Assembly (NCBI GenBank): GCA_963966185.1 | Contig: CAWZYM010000087.1 | Coordinates: forward strand, 550,001-614,000 | DNA from: Rhabditoides inermis | Lineage: Eukaryota; Nematoda; Chromadorea; Rhabditida; Rhabditidae | Reading direction: 5' to 3' | DNA length: 64,000 nt | Part shown: positions 48,323-61,128 of the stretch, in pieces | How positions within the stretch are numbered: position 1 is the first letter of the stretch | Layout: every line of letters begins with the position of its first letter | Translations under genes and position numbers: made by a program | Notes under the pieces: model-generated | Told to the model about the DNA's origin: nothing | Database searches by the model: none | Seen by the model: the letters and a program-made list of their open reading frames with translations, nothing else

Positions 48323-49111
48323 GACCGCTGAAAGGTATACGGTAGCGGGGATTACGGTACGATAAGGCGGTACGGTAGAGATAGGATTACGATGAATACG
48401 CAAAGGTACGGATTCGGGATTGAACATTGTGCAACGGTACGGTAGATAGGATTACGAGATGTACATAGGTTAGGAATGGATGAAAAAACTGAAACAGTGC
48501 AAAGGATATCATTACGCAATACGAAAGTAGGCAAAGGTACGGCATAAATAAGATTGTGGTTCGGCGTACGGAAATAGTATCCAATTTCGCGACACATTAA
48601 CGACACAATAATATTGTATATAATTCGATAAAATATACTCTCCGTGTCTCTGATAGTGGAAAGGAAGAGCGGCGGTCTTTAGTAATAACCTAATAACGTT
48701 TTGATTACTACATGAAAAGTGCACGCAAGAAAGTACAATAAAGTCAGTCCACTCTAAACACCACTTATTTCACTCCTCGAAACTATTAAAACCGGTCCAA
48801 TCAGGAAATGACGAGATACTCAAAAGTGAATTCGCAAGTGAAAACGGAGTTAGTAGAGGTCACACACAACTCTCAACTTTCGCTAGCATAAGACTCTCGA
48901 AAAAATCTCCGAACGCCGCTCACATTCAGAAAGTTCGGTCCATTCAGAAACCGGCGACTCTCAAAAGTGAAAATAGAGCGAGCCTACTCAGCCACCCGTT
49001 TCAGCCTCTCAGCGCTCGCGTCGATCATTCGATAAGACTGATAAGGGAGCGACAGGGAGCAGGAGAAGAAGGAGAAGGAGAAGGAGGAGGAGCAGGGGGC
49101 GCGGGGGCGGG
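48323..49111. promoter_or_regulatory. Divergent promoter region of CHP1 and the 88-aa membrane protein
   Basis: 789 bp between two diverging start codons. It begins with many TACGGTA words (48335-48560), then a stretch without repeats and a purine-rich GAGGAG/GGCGGG block just before the right-hand ATG. No TATA box is evident. Confidence 0.5.
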
Positions 49112-50472
49112 ATGCCGCGCGCCTGCTACCCCGCGTGCAGCGAGAAACGCGACTTCATGATGGTAAGCCGTTTCCAATGTATAGTCTGAGCTGCTAGTGC
49201 GCCCTTGGCCAGCCGCCGCAGCGCGCGGATCGTGGGACCGCGACGCGGTCGGCGCGCTCTCTTTTCGTGTACTCTCTCCGAGTGTCTGATAAATGCGAAC
49301 GAGACATTGTGCCGTTATGTCATAGAATCTATGCAAAAAATCCAGACAACAATCAGTAGAACAACAAGTCAAAGGTAGATCATTCATGTAATTTGTAGTG
49401 AATACGATATGTAAGATATGTAATAGGAACCACAACGTGAGTTGCAGAGAGCCCGGCGAAATCATGTAACATTTTCTCACTGGACACATGACGTGCTCTA
49501 ATTAGCATAGAACGATTCGCCATTTCGCGGTGATTCTAACGGTATCTTATTAATGGGATCATGTACCCTGTAAAGTAGTGAAAATCGGTAAAAAGTGATA
49601 CGATGACGTCATATTTCTTTGATCTAGCCGCCATCGCTCAAAGTGAGTAATGAAAAATGCTAACATAAGAGACGTATTTCATCGAGTAATTATCGATTAC
49701 AGTCAAACAAAACCTAGTGGTACTATTAAAAACGAATATGTTCTATCTTTAATTATCGATGACGTCATCAGTGCTTGGATCTAGCCGCCCTCTGTCGCAC
49801 TTTCTCTATGTGAGCGCGCGCTCTGGGGCGCGGCGCCGTGCGAAATTAGAGCCCAATGTGAACGATGAACCCTACGAGCATTATATATTTTTAAATCAGC
49901 TTTAAATGGACCACATTTATGAAATTATTGCTATATCATAACCAGATATTTGAAAATCTCATTGTGGTCCCTAGATATGTAAGCAAGTGCATAGAGTAAC
50001 AAAATGTAATCAAAAACCGACTTATATGCAGGCTTACACATATAATTACGTACTGACAAGGTGACTTCTAAAAGTACTTATCTGAAAGCGAGTCATACAA
50101 TGACGTTGTCGTAATCTTAGTACCTAAAAACCCTATCTTGTTTTCGACTAGGATAACCCAGGATTTGACCGGCTGAAAAAACGAGTAGTTCAATGATTCA
50201 TCTATCAGGCGTCGCCGCCCAAATCGCAGGCCGAATTCTATGCCATGTACGATCCGTGGACGGGCATTGGCACGGCCATCTGTCTCGCGCTGTTCTTCTT
50301 CGTCATCACCATCAAATCACTCGTGCGATGGGTGCGCAGACGGATACAGCTGTACAAGTTCAACAAGGTAAACAATAAACAACTTGTTTACTTTACTTAC
50401 AAACAAACAATTCAGGAAGAGCGCGCCAAGCTGGAGCACGCAAACAAAAACGTGGTCGTGGAGACAGCATAG
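49112..50472 (+). CDS. Small single-pass membrane protein, unrecognised
   Basis: Three exons, 49112-49162, 50209-50367 and 50416-50472, join in phase 0 to give 88 aa. After a short Cys-containing N-terminus (MPRACYPACSEKRD) and YAMYDPWTGIGT comes one hydrophobic segment (AICLALFFFVITI). A strongly basic stretch follows (KSLVRWVRRR), then a charged tail ending NKNVVVETA. The basic residues after the helix suggest the C-terminus faces the cytosol. The stop codon is followed directly by gtgagt, so a 3' UTR intron or an alternative last exon is possible. It shares a divergent promoter with CHP1 and converges on SLC30A9. I do not recognise the family. Confidence 0.75.
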
Positions 50473-51085
50473 GTGAGTCCATCCACAATCTTTATTGACA
50501 TACCCTTTCTTATCAAACCAATCTATACAGTTCCCACCCTCTATGAGTCAATTATTCAGCATAAAATTCCGTAAAACACATTCTACGCGTATAGGGGCAG
50601 CCAGCTGTCGTGATAGGACACTGATAGCTTATCAGTAAGGCACGCATTCTAATACCCCAAGCAGCCCGGCTGATCCGGATTGGACCAGCCCACAGTGCTA
50701 CCTTTCCCCAAAAAAGTTCCACCCAACTCAAAATCTCTCTTTATTCTCTGAATATAGTACAAAATTCCTGTATCATAGATTCGCAGTGGCTAATTGTCGT
50801 GTCACCGGGAGGATAGACATCGGGAGATAGACAAACCGGGGGGAAGACCGCGTGTGATGAAAACTCCTCCCTCTCTTCCTCCCTCACTGCCGCCACTCAA
50901 AAGCAGCGCGCTCACTCGTACCGTATAACTTATAATTTACAATTACAACACAACTAGTAGACGAATGGTGCACTCGAGTAAAATTTACAACAACAACTAG
51001 ACTAGGCAAGTGATTTCTCTCTCTGCGCGCTCTATCCTCTCTCTGATCAGTGCCTACACGGGGGCGGGGCTTGTGGGGGCGTGGC
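50473..51085. other. Convergent 3' region between the small membrane protein gene and SLC30A9
   Basis: About 600 bp shared by two 3' ends. It includes a GGGGCGGGGC/GGGGGCGTGG block next to the SLC30A9 stop. No coding sequence seen. Confidence 0.6.
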
Positions 51086-54000
51086 CTAGAGCGCCTCCAG
51101 GTCCACGTGCCTGATATCCGGGTGCTTCTTGGTGATCTCTCCCTCGATCCGGTCAATCTCGTCGCCCAATCGATCGATAATCAGCTCGCCGTGCTTCTCC
51201 ATAAACTTCTCCAGCTTCGGCTCCGAGTCGATCGATTGCACCTCCTGGAAATCGATAAATAGCCCAATACAAAACTATATCAATTATCAATCAACTAATC
51301 AACTAATCATTCAATAATCAATACACTCACTTGCAGCATGGTCGGCATGTGTACCGTCTGGGCGAGGTAGGCCCTTGTGATGGCCCGCCCGTCAAAGTCG
51401 AGCTCGGCCTTGAACCTGCTCTGCTCCACACCCAGCGCCGTCGCCTTCACGTCGTGCACCGACCTGCAATCACGTATACGGTACAGATACAGTATCCCTG
51501 GTCATTGGAGCCCGAATACGGTGCATCTACAGTACACCGCACACGGTGCAATACCCTCGCGTCTCTCACCATCTACCGTACACCTTTCCCTTCCGTGTTT
51601 CTACCCACCAAAAACGTCGTGCTCACTCTCTCCCCACAGATACGGGTTCCCAGTCTCACGAATAATGCTTGTTATTTATCCGCCGATTTACTTCTCTCCC
51701 TCTCGCTCTCACGAATGTGCAATCACAGACTATGCTGTACGATTAATAAATGCAGTCGGTGCTCACACAGAACAGCTGATAAAGATTTTCGAAAGTGAGG
51801 CTGCTTCGCTAAATACGTACACATTTGCAATCAATTTCAACCATGTCAACTTCACTGCGCTTCGTGATACAGAGAGCACATACACGCCTCCACTTGCCAT
51901 TGCCTCCCGCATTTCGAAAGAATAGAATAGTCCGCCTACACACCGTACCAACCGGCACACCCACTTTTTTACAGTAGGCTCTAATTTGTTTCCATGTTGC
52001 ACATAGTAAGCTATCAATGCGGTAATAAACTATACTACTATTACTGTGATAACGACAACCATCCGGTATTGTTATTGGTTTACTTACTGGATACAGTAAT
52101 CTGTACCAACCTGATGACGGGGTCGTTGTTGAGTCGGCAGACAATGTCGTCGGTGATCCTCTTGGGCAGACTCCGCCCCACCAGGTGAGCCGCGTTCGTG
52201 CGGATGATGAACGACGCCACCGTGCCTGAGGAAAGAAAATGATCTTACAATACCGTATCCATACAGTAATCCAGTATATCAAAACCCACGTGCCTGGATC
52301 CTGGATTCCGCATATTCTACTATAATTTAGTATTTCAATACCAATGGCCAATGCAATATCCGGGTGATTGTCGGTTGTCAATAATACCACAGAACATATC
52401 ATACAGTACAGTAACCCAGTCAACGCACCCAGCAGGCATCCGATGACGATCGACCCGCACGCGTCGGGGATGGGCGAGTTGAGGAGGGAGGAGAGGGTGA
52501 TGGCCGAGAGGGCGACCAGACCCTGCAAGCATACCGTAACCATCAATGCATTCATGCGCCAGAACAGCCAACCTTCTAAACCAGACGGGCACGGTTCGCT
52601 TTGAATAGGCTGACCGCTATTTCACAAATACAGTCACTCACACTCTACCATACCCCTACCGTACCCCTCGAAACTCACTCCTGACACGGCGGCAGTGTCC
52701 TCGAGCAGAACCACGTTCAGCGACGGGTCGGCAGACGTGCGCACTGAATGTGGAATCTCTCTCTCCCTCTCCCGCTCTCTCTCCCTCCCTCCCTCTCCCA
52801 CTAACCATAGTTGAGCACCGAGATCTTCGCCTTGGTTGCCTTCTTGCGGACCTAGAACATAGATATGAGTAAAATCAATATTACAGTATCCCACCTCTCT
52901 ATACGCAGTTACTGCCGACATTCCTTGGAAGGTGAGCGACATCAGGAGAGCATAGTAGGCCTAGAACATACGCTCTCATTATCAGCCATTCTTGGTTTCG
53001 TAGAACCAGAATGGTTCTAGGATCTAGGAAGCTCAGAAATTTCTTGCGTGGTGTACTAATTACTCGAATCTAATTCGACACGTTGTCAAGTCGCCATTAT
53101 GTCATAAGGCATATGTCACCCTGTCACTCTGTCACCCACATATGTCAGTGGCTCCAGCTCAGCGGGATGGAGCAGTCCGCTCACTCCGTGGTAGATGCTC
53201 AGACCGCAGCCAAACGACAGGATGCCGCAGCCAGAGATCAGTGACGTCACGTAGCGCAAGTTGCCTGGAAAACACCATTACGATATCCACGCAATAACTG
53301 TATTCATCCCAAAGTACCCTTGCAACTCCCGTACATATGATACATTCGTGATCGGTCTTTTTTCGGCAATATTCGATTACCGTATTCGTTTCCGTTAACA
53401 CAAACACCATCTACATCCCCCGTACACCAGGAGTGATGAGGATCCTTGCCAAACACATTCCCCAAGTACCGTAGCCAATACTCTCCGTATCCGTATGGGA
53501 ACAACGGACAACGAGTCGGGGTTCTTGCTATCATACTCACCGTATCCGTATGGAAACAGCGGGTCGGGGTTGCGATTCGAGTAGCGGATCCCGAGCAGGA
53601 GGATGAGCTGGTTGCACGTGTCCATGGCAGAGTGGATGCCCTCGGCGAACAGCGACTTCGAGCCCGTCAGGTAGGCGGCGCCAAACTGCAAAGGTCGGAT
53701 GTGATACAGCGTACAAAACACTCACTTCAAAGTACCAGAATGCGCCCTCAGGATCTCAGAAATAGTGGTGGTACTAGGAAGAACAGAAGCAGATACATGC
53801 TATAGTTCTATGCTCGCAATAAGTTGCGCGCGGTGGGGTAGATCAGAGGAAGACGGAAGAGTCAGCTCTCGGCAATAGCGCGCAAAACAAGAGAGACAGA
53901 CGGTTATGGCACAGTGTTTCGAACTGCAAGCAAGGTAGATCGAAAACTATCGCTCTGGCGCGGACCTTCATTATCATGTCGCAGCAGTTGAGTGTGAATG

Positions 54001-56024
54001 CGATGGCGACCACCCGGTCGGCGCCCTTGTTACCCTCCGACTCGGCAGTCGTCTCCACACGCATGCGCATCCTGAATATGGGAGACCATCAAAACACACA
54101 AAGCACACGGAACACTTTGATGTGGAAAATGCTGCAAATTGTACTCTAAAGTTACTCTGGTGTGAAGCGAGGTACAACCGTACAACTAAACATGTACAAG
54201 CCATAAGTCCAAAACAGTAACTTGGGAGACATGTGAAGGCAACAGGCATACTTTGTAACTATCCGCAGTCGCGGTCGATTAGCGCGATATTGTGACACCA
54301 TACCGCTCAACAATATAGAATCGGAGTAGCATGCCTACTGCCTAGCCTACTAATCACACTGTGCAGCTATGCTGCACAGGCACACGGTTTTACCACAGTT
54401 ATTCCCAGTAGCAGTACATCAAACACAATTGAACACAACCAGTAAGTAGTACCCACCGCATTCTCTCCGCGTCCGTCAGCTCCTTCCTCATCTGTACGAG
54501 GGGCCGGCGCTGCGCATCGAGCGCCTCCGACGAGCCGTGCACCTGCAATGGTAATACATATAGTTTTATTCTCTCAATAAGCCGCGCGCTGTGGGGTAGG
54601 TAGATCAGAGGAAGACGGACAGTCAGCTCTCCGCGATAGCGCGCAAAACAAAAGAGTTAGATGGTGAGAGCACCGTTTTCCGAGCTGCAAGCGAGGTAGA
54701 TCAAAAACTATGGCTCTGGCGCAGACTACATCATCAACGTCCCTCGTCATGGCTAGCGCGCTAGCGCAATATAGCCGCATGGTTTGGTCCTGTGACAAAC
54801 ACTGATCGTTGCTCAAACCTCGAACTAAACCTTGTTGACCTCGACAAGTACTTTTCTTTATCAATACAAAGTCATCGACCCTACCCTAACGACTCAACGA
54901 GACATGCAACGTACGAAAAATCAAATATTGATTGTCAGTGACATATTGATTGATTATCGATTAACCGTACCTTGAGCGCCTTGTGGTACACATCTGTGAG
55001 GGCGTATAGGTTGTTGCTGCGCGACACGCCCGCGCCCATCTCGTGGTGCGCGCATCTGCAGGGAGAGGGGAAACGTACATGGTGACAGTGAAACGTATCC
55101 TTGCTAGTGAAATGTATCCTTCTCAGCTAGAGGTGAATAGGTGAAACGTATTGTAAACATGTAAACGTAACCTGCACCTGTTAGTGAAAATATACACTAC
55201 TCGTGAAACGTATGCGATTTTATATGTTTAATACGTGTTTAAGCGGGAGAAAGTATGGAGATCAAGCTTGAAACAAAGCTGCCACCACCACCAAGCAAAC
55301 AGGGGAACAATTACAACACAACGGTCAACGGGTCAACATACTTTGCTGAACAGAGATGCAGTATGCTGAAACGAATGATGAGACAGGTTAAACGTTAAAA
55401 CAAACAAATAAACAACCAAATAGGTCTTACCTGGGCTTCTGCTGCGAGGGCAGATCCTTGAGGTGATCCTCGCTCAGGCCAAATTCGGCCATCGCGCGGA
55501 GCTGAAAATGAAAAAAAATGTGACCTCCGAATCAAACTCAGCATGTAATAAAAACATATACACTATACTAATCTAACATTACAAATTTCAGATATTTATA
55601 TACCGATGTCCAATGTAGGATAGAGTAATAAACACGATAGTACTTAGTACATATAATAATAAGAGTGAAAAAATGCACACCTTGTCGATCTTGTCATTTT
55701 CGTAGCTGCGCGAGCGCTTCGAGTAGCGAGCCAGGCGGAAGAGTTGCTGAACAGCATGAGGTGCAGGTGAGTAGACAACAGTTAACAAAAGTACAGTAAA
55801 GTAAGGTAGTTACTAGTAAATTGTAGACAACAACAATGAAAATGCAGCGTTCGGAAAGTCGAGTGATCAAATGGAATACCAACAACCAACCTTCTTGAAC
55901 TGCTTGGGTCCTTCGGGCTGGGAAGGAGGAGGAGGGCGGGAGTCGCCCGAGTCACCGGCGCCGGTAAGGCAACGAGCGGCGATGGAGTGGAAGGAGGTCG
56001 GGCGGAGACCTGGGTGGATGATAT

Positions 56025-56085
<61 letters not shown>

Positions 56086-56131
56086 TACCTCGCCTGATGT
56101 GCGCAGCCGACAGCTGCAGCACGAGCGACAT
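51086..56131 (-). CDS. SLC30A9: Zinc transporter 9 (SLC30A9/ZnT9), cation diffusion facilitator
   Basis: Sixteen exons join from ATG 56131 to TAG 51086-51088: 56089-56131, 55891-56009, 55681-55746, 55431-55501, 54971-55055, 54457-54542, 53966-54071, 53541-53685, 53140-53264, 52895-52960, 52806-52851, 52679-52743, 52429-52522, 52111-52225, 51331-51463 and 51086-51244. The total is 1,524 nt, 507 aa; human is 568. ZnT9 signatures are GSKSLFAEGIHSAMDTCNQ (metal-site H210 and D214), NPDPLFPYGYG, NVVLLEDTAAV (E334, D335, the ZnT9 form of the usual HD pair), HDVKAT, KAELDFDGR and the tail RHVDLEAL. ZnT9 exports zinc from mitochondria in mammals. The N-terminal 100 residues are basic and Ser/Pro-rich, compatible with a targeting sequence. 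A non-coding 5' exon near 56301-56438 is likely. Confidence 0.95.
53483..53525 (-). repeat. Duplicate of the SLC30A9 exon 8 donor edge
   Basis: TCCGTATCCGTATGGGAACA...GAGTCGGGGTTC copies exon 8 sequence at about 53541-53572 (CCGTATCCGTATGGAAACA...GGGTCGGGGTT) in the following intron. The copied donor is lost (GGAGAG). Confidence 0.75.
54575..54730. repeat. Direct repeat pair in SLC30A9 introns (with 53816-53965)
   Basis: The two segments of about 155 bp share runs such as GTAGATCAGAGGAAGACGGA, GTCAGCTCTC, ATAGCGCGCAAAACA and CTGGCGC. The 53816 copy runs right up to the exon 7 donor. Roughly 80 percent identity by eye. Confidence 0.7.
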
Positions 56132-57365
56132 GTTGGAGGAGACTTCACTGGCTGAATTATGACAACAATATGAAGCAATATGTTCACAACAACCACCTCG
56201 ATACACATCAAAATGTGTGTCTTTTATAAACTGTCTTTTTAAAGCTCTGGATTGTACCTTCCTGCCTTGAGAATACAATAGAAAACGCAACGTGCTCTCA
56301 CCTGTGTAGTGGCCCGATGGGTCGGCGAGGGAATCGCGCGACGCTTCGAGCTTGCTGGATAGCGCCCCCGGTGTGAGCAGCAACGGACACGATACACCCA
56401 CAAACGAGCGGAGGTTCGATTACCCTGGTGTAATTGCGTAAAAGGTGTTAGATTGAATAAAAATTCTCGGATGTTAGAGAAATTGAGAAACGAGTGGTGA
56501 GAGATAGAGCGGGAAACATACGACAAACACAATATGTGCAACTGCAGCAGATAAGCACGAGCGTATCGATCCGAGCCGGCTATCAATCACTGGCAACAGA
56601 CCAGTAACCCGAACTAACAATATAGCAGCTGAGAAAAGAAAGAATGTCAGAAAAAAGTTCAATGTGATCCATTTTTATTGATCTGGGCTGGGAAAATGAT
56701 TACAACATACTGTACTGCAATAACGCATGTTAGTAGTGCAGTGATTATCCGTAGGATCATGCAGAACACATATAGCAAGTAAACAAAAACAACAAGTTGA
56801 GCAACAACGACAACGACGGCTGACACAAATCGATGATACTGTAATCAAATCAGAGCAGGGAAATTCTAAATTGTGCAACAGAGCGCCGACCTCTTTTTAG
56901 TTTTTTTTTGTGTAAACAAATCCTCAACCACTCCACTGTTTTTTGTGTGTGTTTGATTTGTGCATTGTTCAGATATTGGGAAAATTGCCACCATCCAATA
57001 TACGCTATTGATTTGCCGTGTTTTTTGCTTGATTAGACTGATTGTCTGTAATTGGCCGGCAACGACCGATCGACCTCGTTTCCTATTCTCGTCTCTCTTT
57101 TCGGGATTGATTGGGCATATCTCTCCGACCTTACCCAGTTCCCTAGGAATATGCTGGAACGATTCTCGCGTAATAAAGACCCCCACACGTGTTGTCTCTC
57201 CGATTATGCTAACACGACGATCTCGCTTCTCGCAATAACATTTTATTGTTCTATCGGAAACATTTTCGTTCGTAAGACTTGTCCTCCTTCTCTTCACAAT
57301 GTAACTTCACTGGTGGAACATTCGTACTACAGTAATTGCTACCGTATTACAGTAATGATTACAGT
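56132..57365. promoter_or_regulatory. Divergent promoter region of SLC30A9 and the PDIA5-like gene
   Basis: 1.23 kb between diverging ATGs. It probably contains a 5' UTR exon of SLC30A9 (56301-56438, donor gtgagag) and the PDIA5 5' UTR. ACAGTAATTACAG-type words occur just before the PDIA5 ATG. Confidence 0.45.
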
Positions 57366-57496
57366 ATGCGGTGGCTGCTCGCCCTGGCATGCCTCCTAGC
57401 GGCTGTAGCTGCGAAGTCAGCCACTGACGACGATCAACATGTCGTCATGGTCGATGGGTACAAGGCTTTGAAGGTGAGAGAGAGAGGGATCAGGAG

Positions 57497-57542
<46 letters not shown>

Positions 57543-58395
57543 GAAGAGAGAAAAAGAGAGCGAGAGGGGGGTAGGCGAGAGAGAGGAAAAGAGAAGCATA
57601 TTTTTTTCAGGCGCTGTTCAAGTCGAAGACGAACGTTCTGGTGTACTTCTACCAGGAGAAGAACGCAGATATCGAGAAGGCGCTTACCGAATCGGCCAAG
57701 ATCAGCTACGGACAGGTACCGTATGACCCAATACCCCAATTACCGTACCCTCAGTTCTTCGTGACACATTCTTCCTTCATTCACTATCTCTGAGTTCCGT
57801 AATCCCATTGTCGGGGCTAACTGACAGTCATAGTTATGTTCAAAACATCAGTAAAGTCGGGGTGGAAATTGCGTTCGAGATTCGAAGATTCCAGATGTAG
57901 GTATATACACCGGACATCCGCGAGAGAATACCGTATCCCTCCCCCTGATCTAGGGGCGAATACCGTACCCCTCTCATTCAGGACAACCCTACGAACCGCT
58001 ACCCGATTCAAGGCTCGAATACCGTACCTCTCTCCTTACTCCCTGATTCAGGGCACGATCGCGTTCGTGAACTGCGCGGAGGGCGAGGCGAAGAAGCTGT
58101 GCAAGAAGATGAAGGTGGACGGCGGGTACGCGCTCAAGCACTTCAACCGCGGACAGTACACGCAGGACTACGAGCGGAAGGTATCGATCGAATTATCGAT
58201 TGATATTGATTGCATCGATTCATTCATCAAAAGCATAATACGCTTTGGATCAATAACCCATATTGATTGATTATTGATTGATTGATTTCCAGATCACGGC
58301 CAAGAGTGTGAGCGGCTTTCTGTACGACCCGAATGCGGAGATTCCCTGGGAGGACGACGCGTCCAGCGCCCACGTCGTTCACATCAGTGAGCATC

Positions 58396-58477
<82 letters not shown>

Positions 58478-58593
58478 ATCTCTCTCCTCTCTCTCCTCTC
58501 TCTCTCTCTCATCTCTCTCCTCTCTCTCTCCTCTCTCTCTCTCTCTGTCGCTCTCTCTGTCGCTCTCTCTCTTTTCTCTTCTCTTCTCTCTCT

Positions 58594-58648
<55 letters not shown>

Positions 58649-59102
58649 ACCCCCCCCCCCCTCCAGCCAGCCCGGCCGACTTCTCGGCCCTTCTCGCCAA
58701 AAAGAAGCCCACCCTGGTCATGTTCTACGCACCCTGGTGCGGACACTGCAAGAAGCTCAAGCCGGCGTATGGGTGAGTACCGTATCACCTACCGTATCAC
58801 CGTATCATGTACCGTATCACCTATCGTATCATGTTACAGTAGTGTGACACGGCCGTCTACTCGAGTACCCCTAGATGTTATTATTCGACAGTATTGCCTT
58901 GTTCAGACAAATGGCCTCATCTCTCAAGTCGTCGCACATCCTGGCCGCAGTCGACCTGACGCAGAAGGATGTGATGCCGCTGGGAAAGCTCTACAAGATC
59001 CAGGGATATCCCACCCTGGAGTTCTTCGATGGAGGAAAGCACAAATTCCGATATGAGGGCGCCAGGGATAAGGTGAGAGTGAGAGAGAGAGTGAGAGAGT
59101 GA

Positions 59103-59149
<47 letters not shown>

Positions 59150-60783
59150 GATTTCAGGACACTATGACCAAGTGGCTGAAGAACCCCACCGAGAAAGCGG
59201 CCGAGAAGGAGAAGCCCAAAGAGCCCGAGCAGGCGTGGAGCGAGCAGAAGGACACCCAGGTGGGCGGAGTCTGGAGGGGCGGGACTATGATGGTGTTTCA
59301 GGTTGCGCACCTCACCGACGCCACCTTTGACGATTTCATTGCGAAGAACGAGAAAGTGCTCGTCATGATTTACGCGCCCTGTGAGTGCTTTTCTGAAGTT
59401 TTTTTTTGTGAGTATACACTCTCTCCACCAAACAATCTAATATAAAGTAAGTACTTTGAGACAGTGCCATTTTCATTCAAGTATCAGTACAAGGAGAACT
59501 TACAATGTACCGTATTCCATCAGGGTGCGGTCACTGCAAGCGCATGAAGCCCGAGTACGAGAAGGCCGCCGCGACGGCGGCCAAGCAGGGCATCAAGTGC
59601 AGGGTCGCCGCCGTCGATGCTACCCAGAACAAGGACATCGGTGCGTGGGCGTGGGTTACTGTCGGAATCGGTCAAATCGATGTGTCGTCCATGTAAATTT
59701 GCGATATTACTTCATATAACTGTTGAAGACATTACCGTTATGTCCGCATTTGAGCGTCATGTTACGCAACGTTTTTGAAGTGCTTGTTTCGAAGAGTCTG
59801 TCCTCTGCAGCGACCCGTCTCTCGGTGCGCGCCTACCCCACCCTCAAGTACTTCGAGAAGGGCGAGGAGCAGTTCGAGGCCAACGTCCGCTCCGAGAAGG
59901 CCATTGTCGAGTTCCTCAACAAGTGAGTGAGCTGTTGGATCATTGATTAGACATGTGAATCTATAGTCGCGTCATGTGATAAGTGTTTTGGCTCTTTAGC
60001 AAGTGGATGGTGGCGGTAGAGGTGTGACGATGTTACTTGTGAGACTGATTCCGACCGACAGTGGTTACCGAATGATCTGGTAACCCACACACTATTGCAG
60101 TGTTAGGAAGAACAATCGTGACTATGTCATGCTATGAACTGATCGATTCGGATAATCGATTACATTGATTCATATTCCAGACCCACCGCCCCTCCCCCGC
60201 CCGAGAAGCCGTGGTCGGAGCAGGAGTCGGCGGTGCTCCACCTCACCTCCGCCACTTTCAAGGACGAGCTCAAGACCAAGAAGCACGCGATCGTCATGTT
60301 CTACGCGCCCTGTGAGTACGGTAGCTAGTTAGGTGTACGGTATAAGTTGTGCCCCATTTTCATGGTAAGAGCGATCCGTGACATCATATTCACACCAGTA
60401 AAACGGGAGCATATGATAGGCTAACATGAGGATACGGTAGTTGTAATCACGACGGTACTTCTCAGGGTGCGGTCACTGCAAGAAGGCCAAGCCGCAGTAC
60501 ACTGAGGCGGCCGAGAAGATCAAGAAGGAGAAGAGCATGGCTATCGCCGCCGTCGACTGCACCAAGGAGACCGAGGCGCGTCTCTCTCTCTCTCTCTCTC
60601 CCTTTTTCTCTCTTCACATATCAATCAATCACTATTCAGGTGTGCTCCAAGTACAATGTGAAGGGCTACCCGACGTTCAAGTACTTTTCGAATGGAGAGC
60701 TCGCCGGCGACTACGACAAGGGCCGCACCGCGCACGACTTCGCCAAGTTCCTAGACAAGAAGAAGATCAAGGACGAGCTGTAG
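57366..60783 (+). CDS. PDIA5: Protein disulfide isomerase A5-like, three CGHC thioredoxin domains, KDEL
   Basis: Thirteen exons: 57366-57473, 57611-57715, 58052-58180, 58293-58386, 58667-58772, 58907-59072, 59158-59259, 59302-59380, 59524-59640, 59811-59922, 60181-60311, 60466-60575 and 60640-60783. They give 1,503 nt, 500 aa; human PDIA5 is 519. A signal peptide (MRWLLALACLLAAVAA) leads to a non-catalytic N-terminal domain of about 125 residues. Three thioredoxin domains follow, with YAPWCGHCK motifs at about C170-C173, C298-C301 and C418-C421, and the chain ends in the ER-retention signal KDEL. It forms and rearranges disulfides in the ER lumen. All three sites are CGHC, whereas human PDIA5 has divergent motifs in some domains. 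Domains 2 and 3 share an intron at the same codon (W of WCGHC). The exon 12 donor appears to be GC (GAG|gcgcgt). SRP9 starts 345 bp downstream. Confidence 0.93.
58387..58650. repeat. (CT)n tract in a PDIA5-like intron
   Basis: About 260 bp of CT with CTCG, TTCTC and CATC interruptions between exons 4 and 5. It starts within a few bases of the donor; here CT is on the sense strand. Confidence 0.93.
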
Positions 60784-60895
60784 ATGCTGTGCATTTTTGT
60801 AGACGCTGTGCAGTTTTACTATGTTTTACCATGTTACGAGTCTCATATTCTGCCTTATACACAATTTACGAGCCATAATTTATATTAAAATTCAT

Positions 60896-60901
60896 AATAA
60901 A
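60896..60901 (+). terminator. Polyadenylation signal of the PDIA5-like gene
   Basis: AATAAA 113 bp after the stop codon, with a T/GT-rich stretch (TGTTTTGTTGATTTTT) just after. A second AATAAA lies at 60956-60961. Confidence 0.6.
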
Positions 60902-61128
60902 TGTTTTGTTGATTTTTCGTGGTGTAAAATTCAATACACGCGAGAAATGGGATAAAATAAAGCAAATTGGAGAGAGCAGAGACGGTTAGAGCGCACAACA
61001 ATCGCTGCACTGCGAAATGCGATTTATCACAACGATGCGTTGGAGCTCCGCAGTTTTGTTTGTTTTTTTCGTTGTTTATTGTTTGTTATTGATTGTCTTT
61101 GTATATCTATGACGTGTTATTGATTCAG

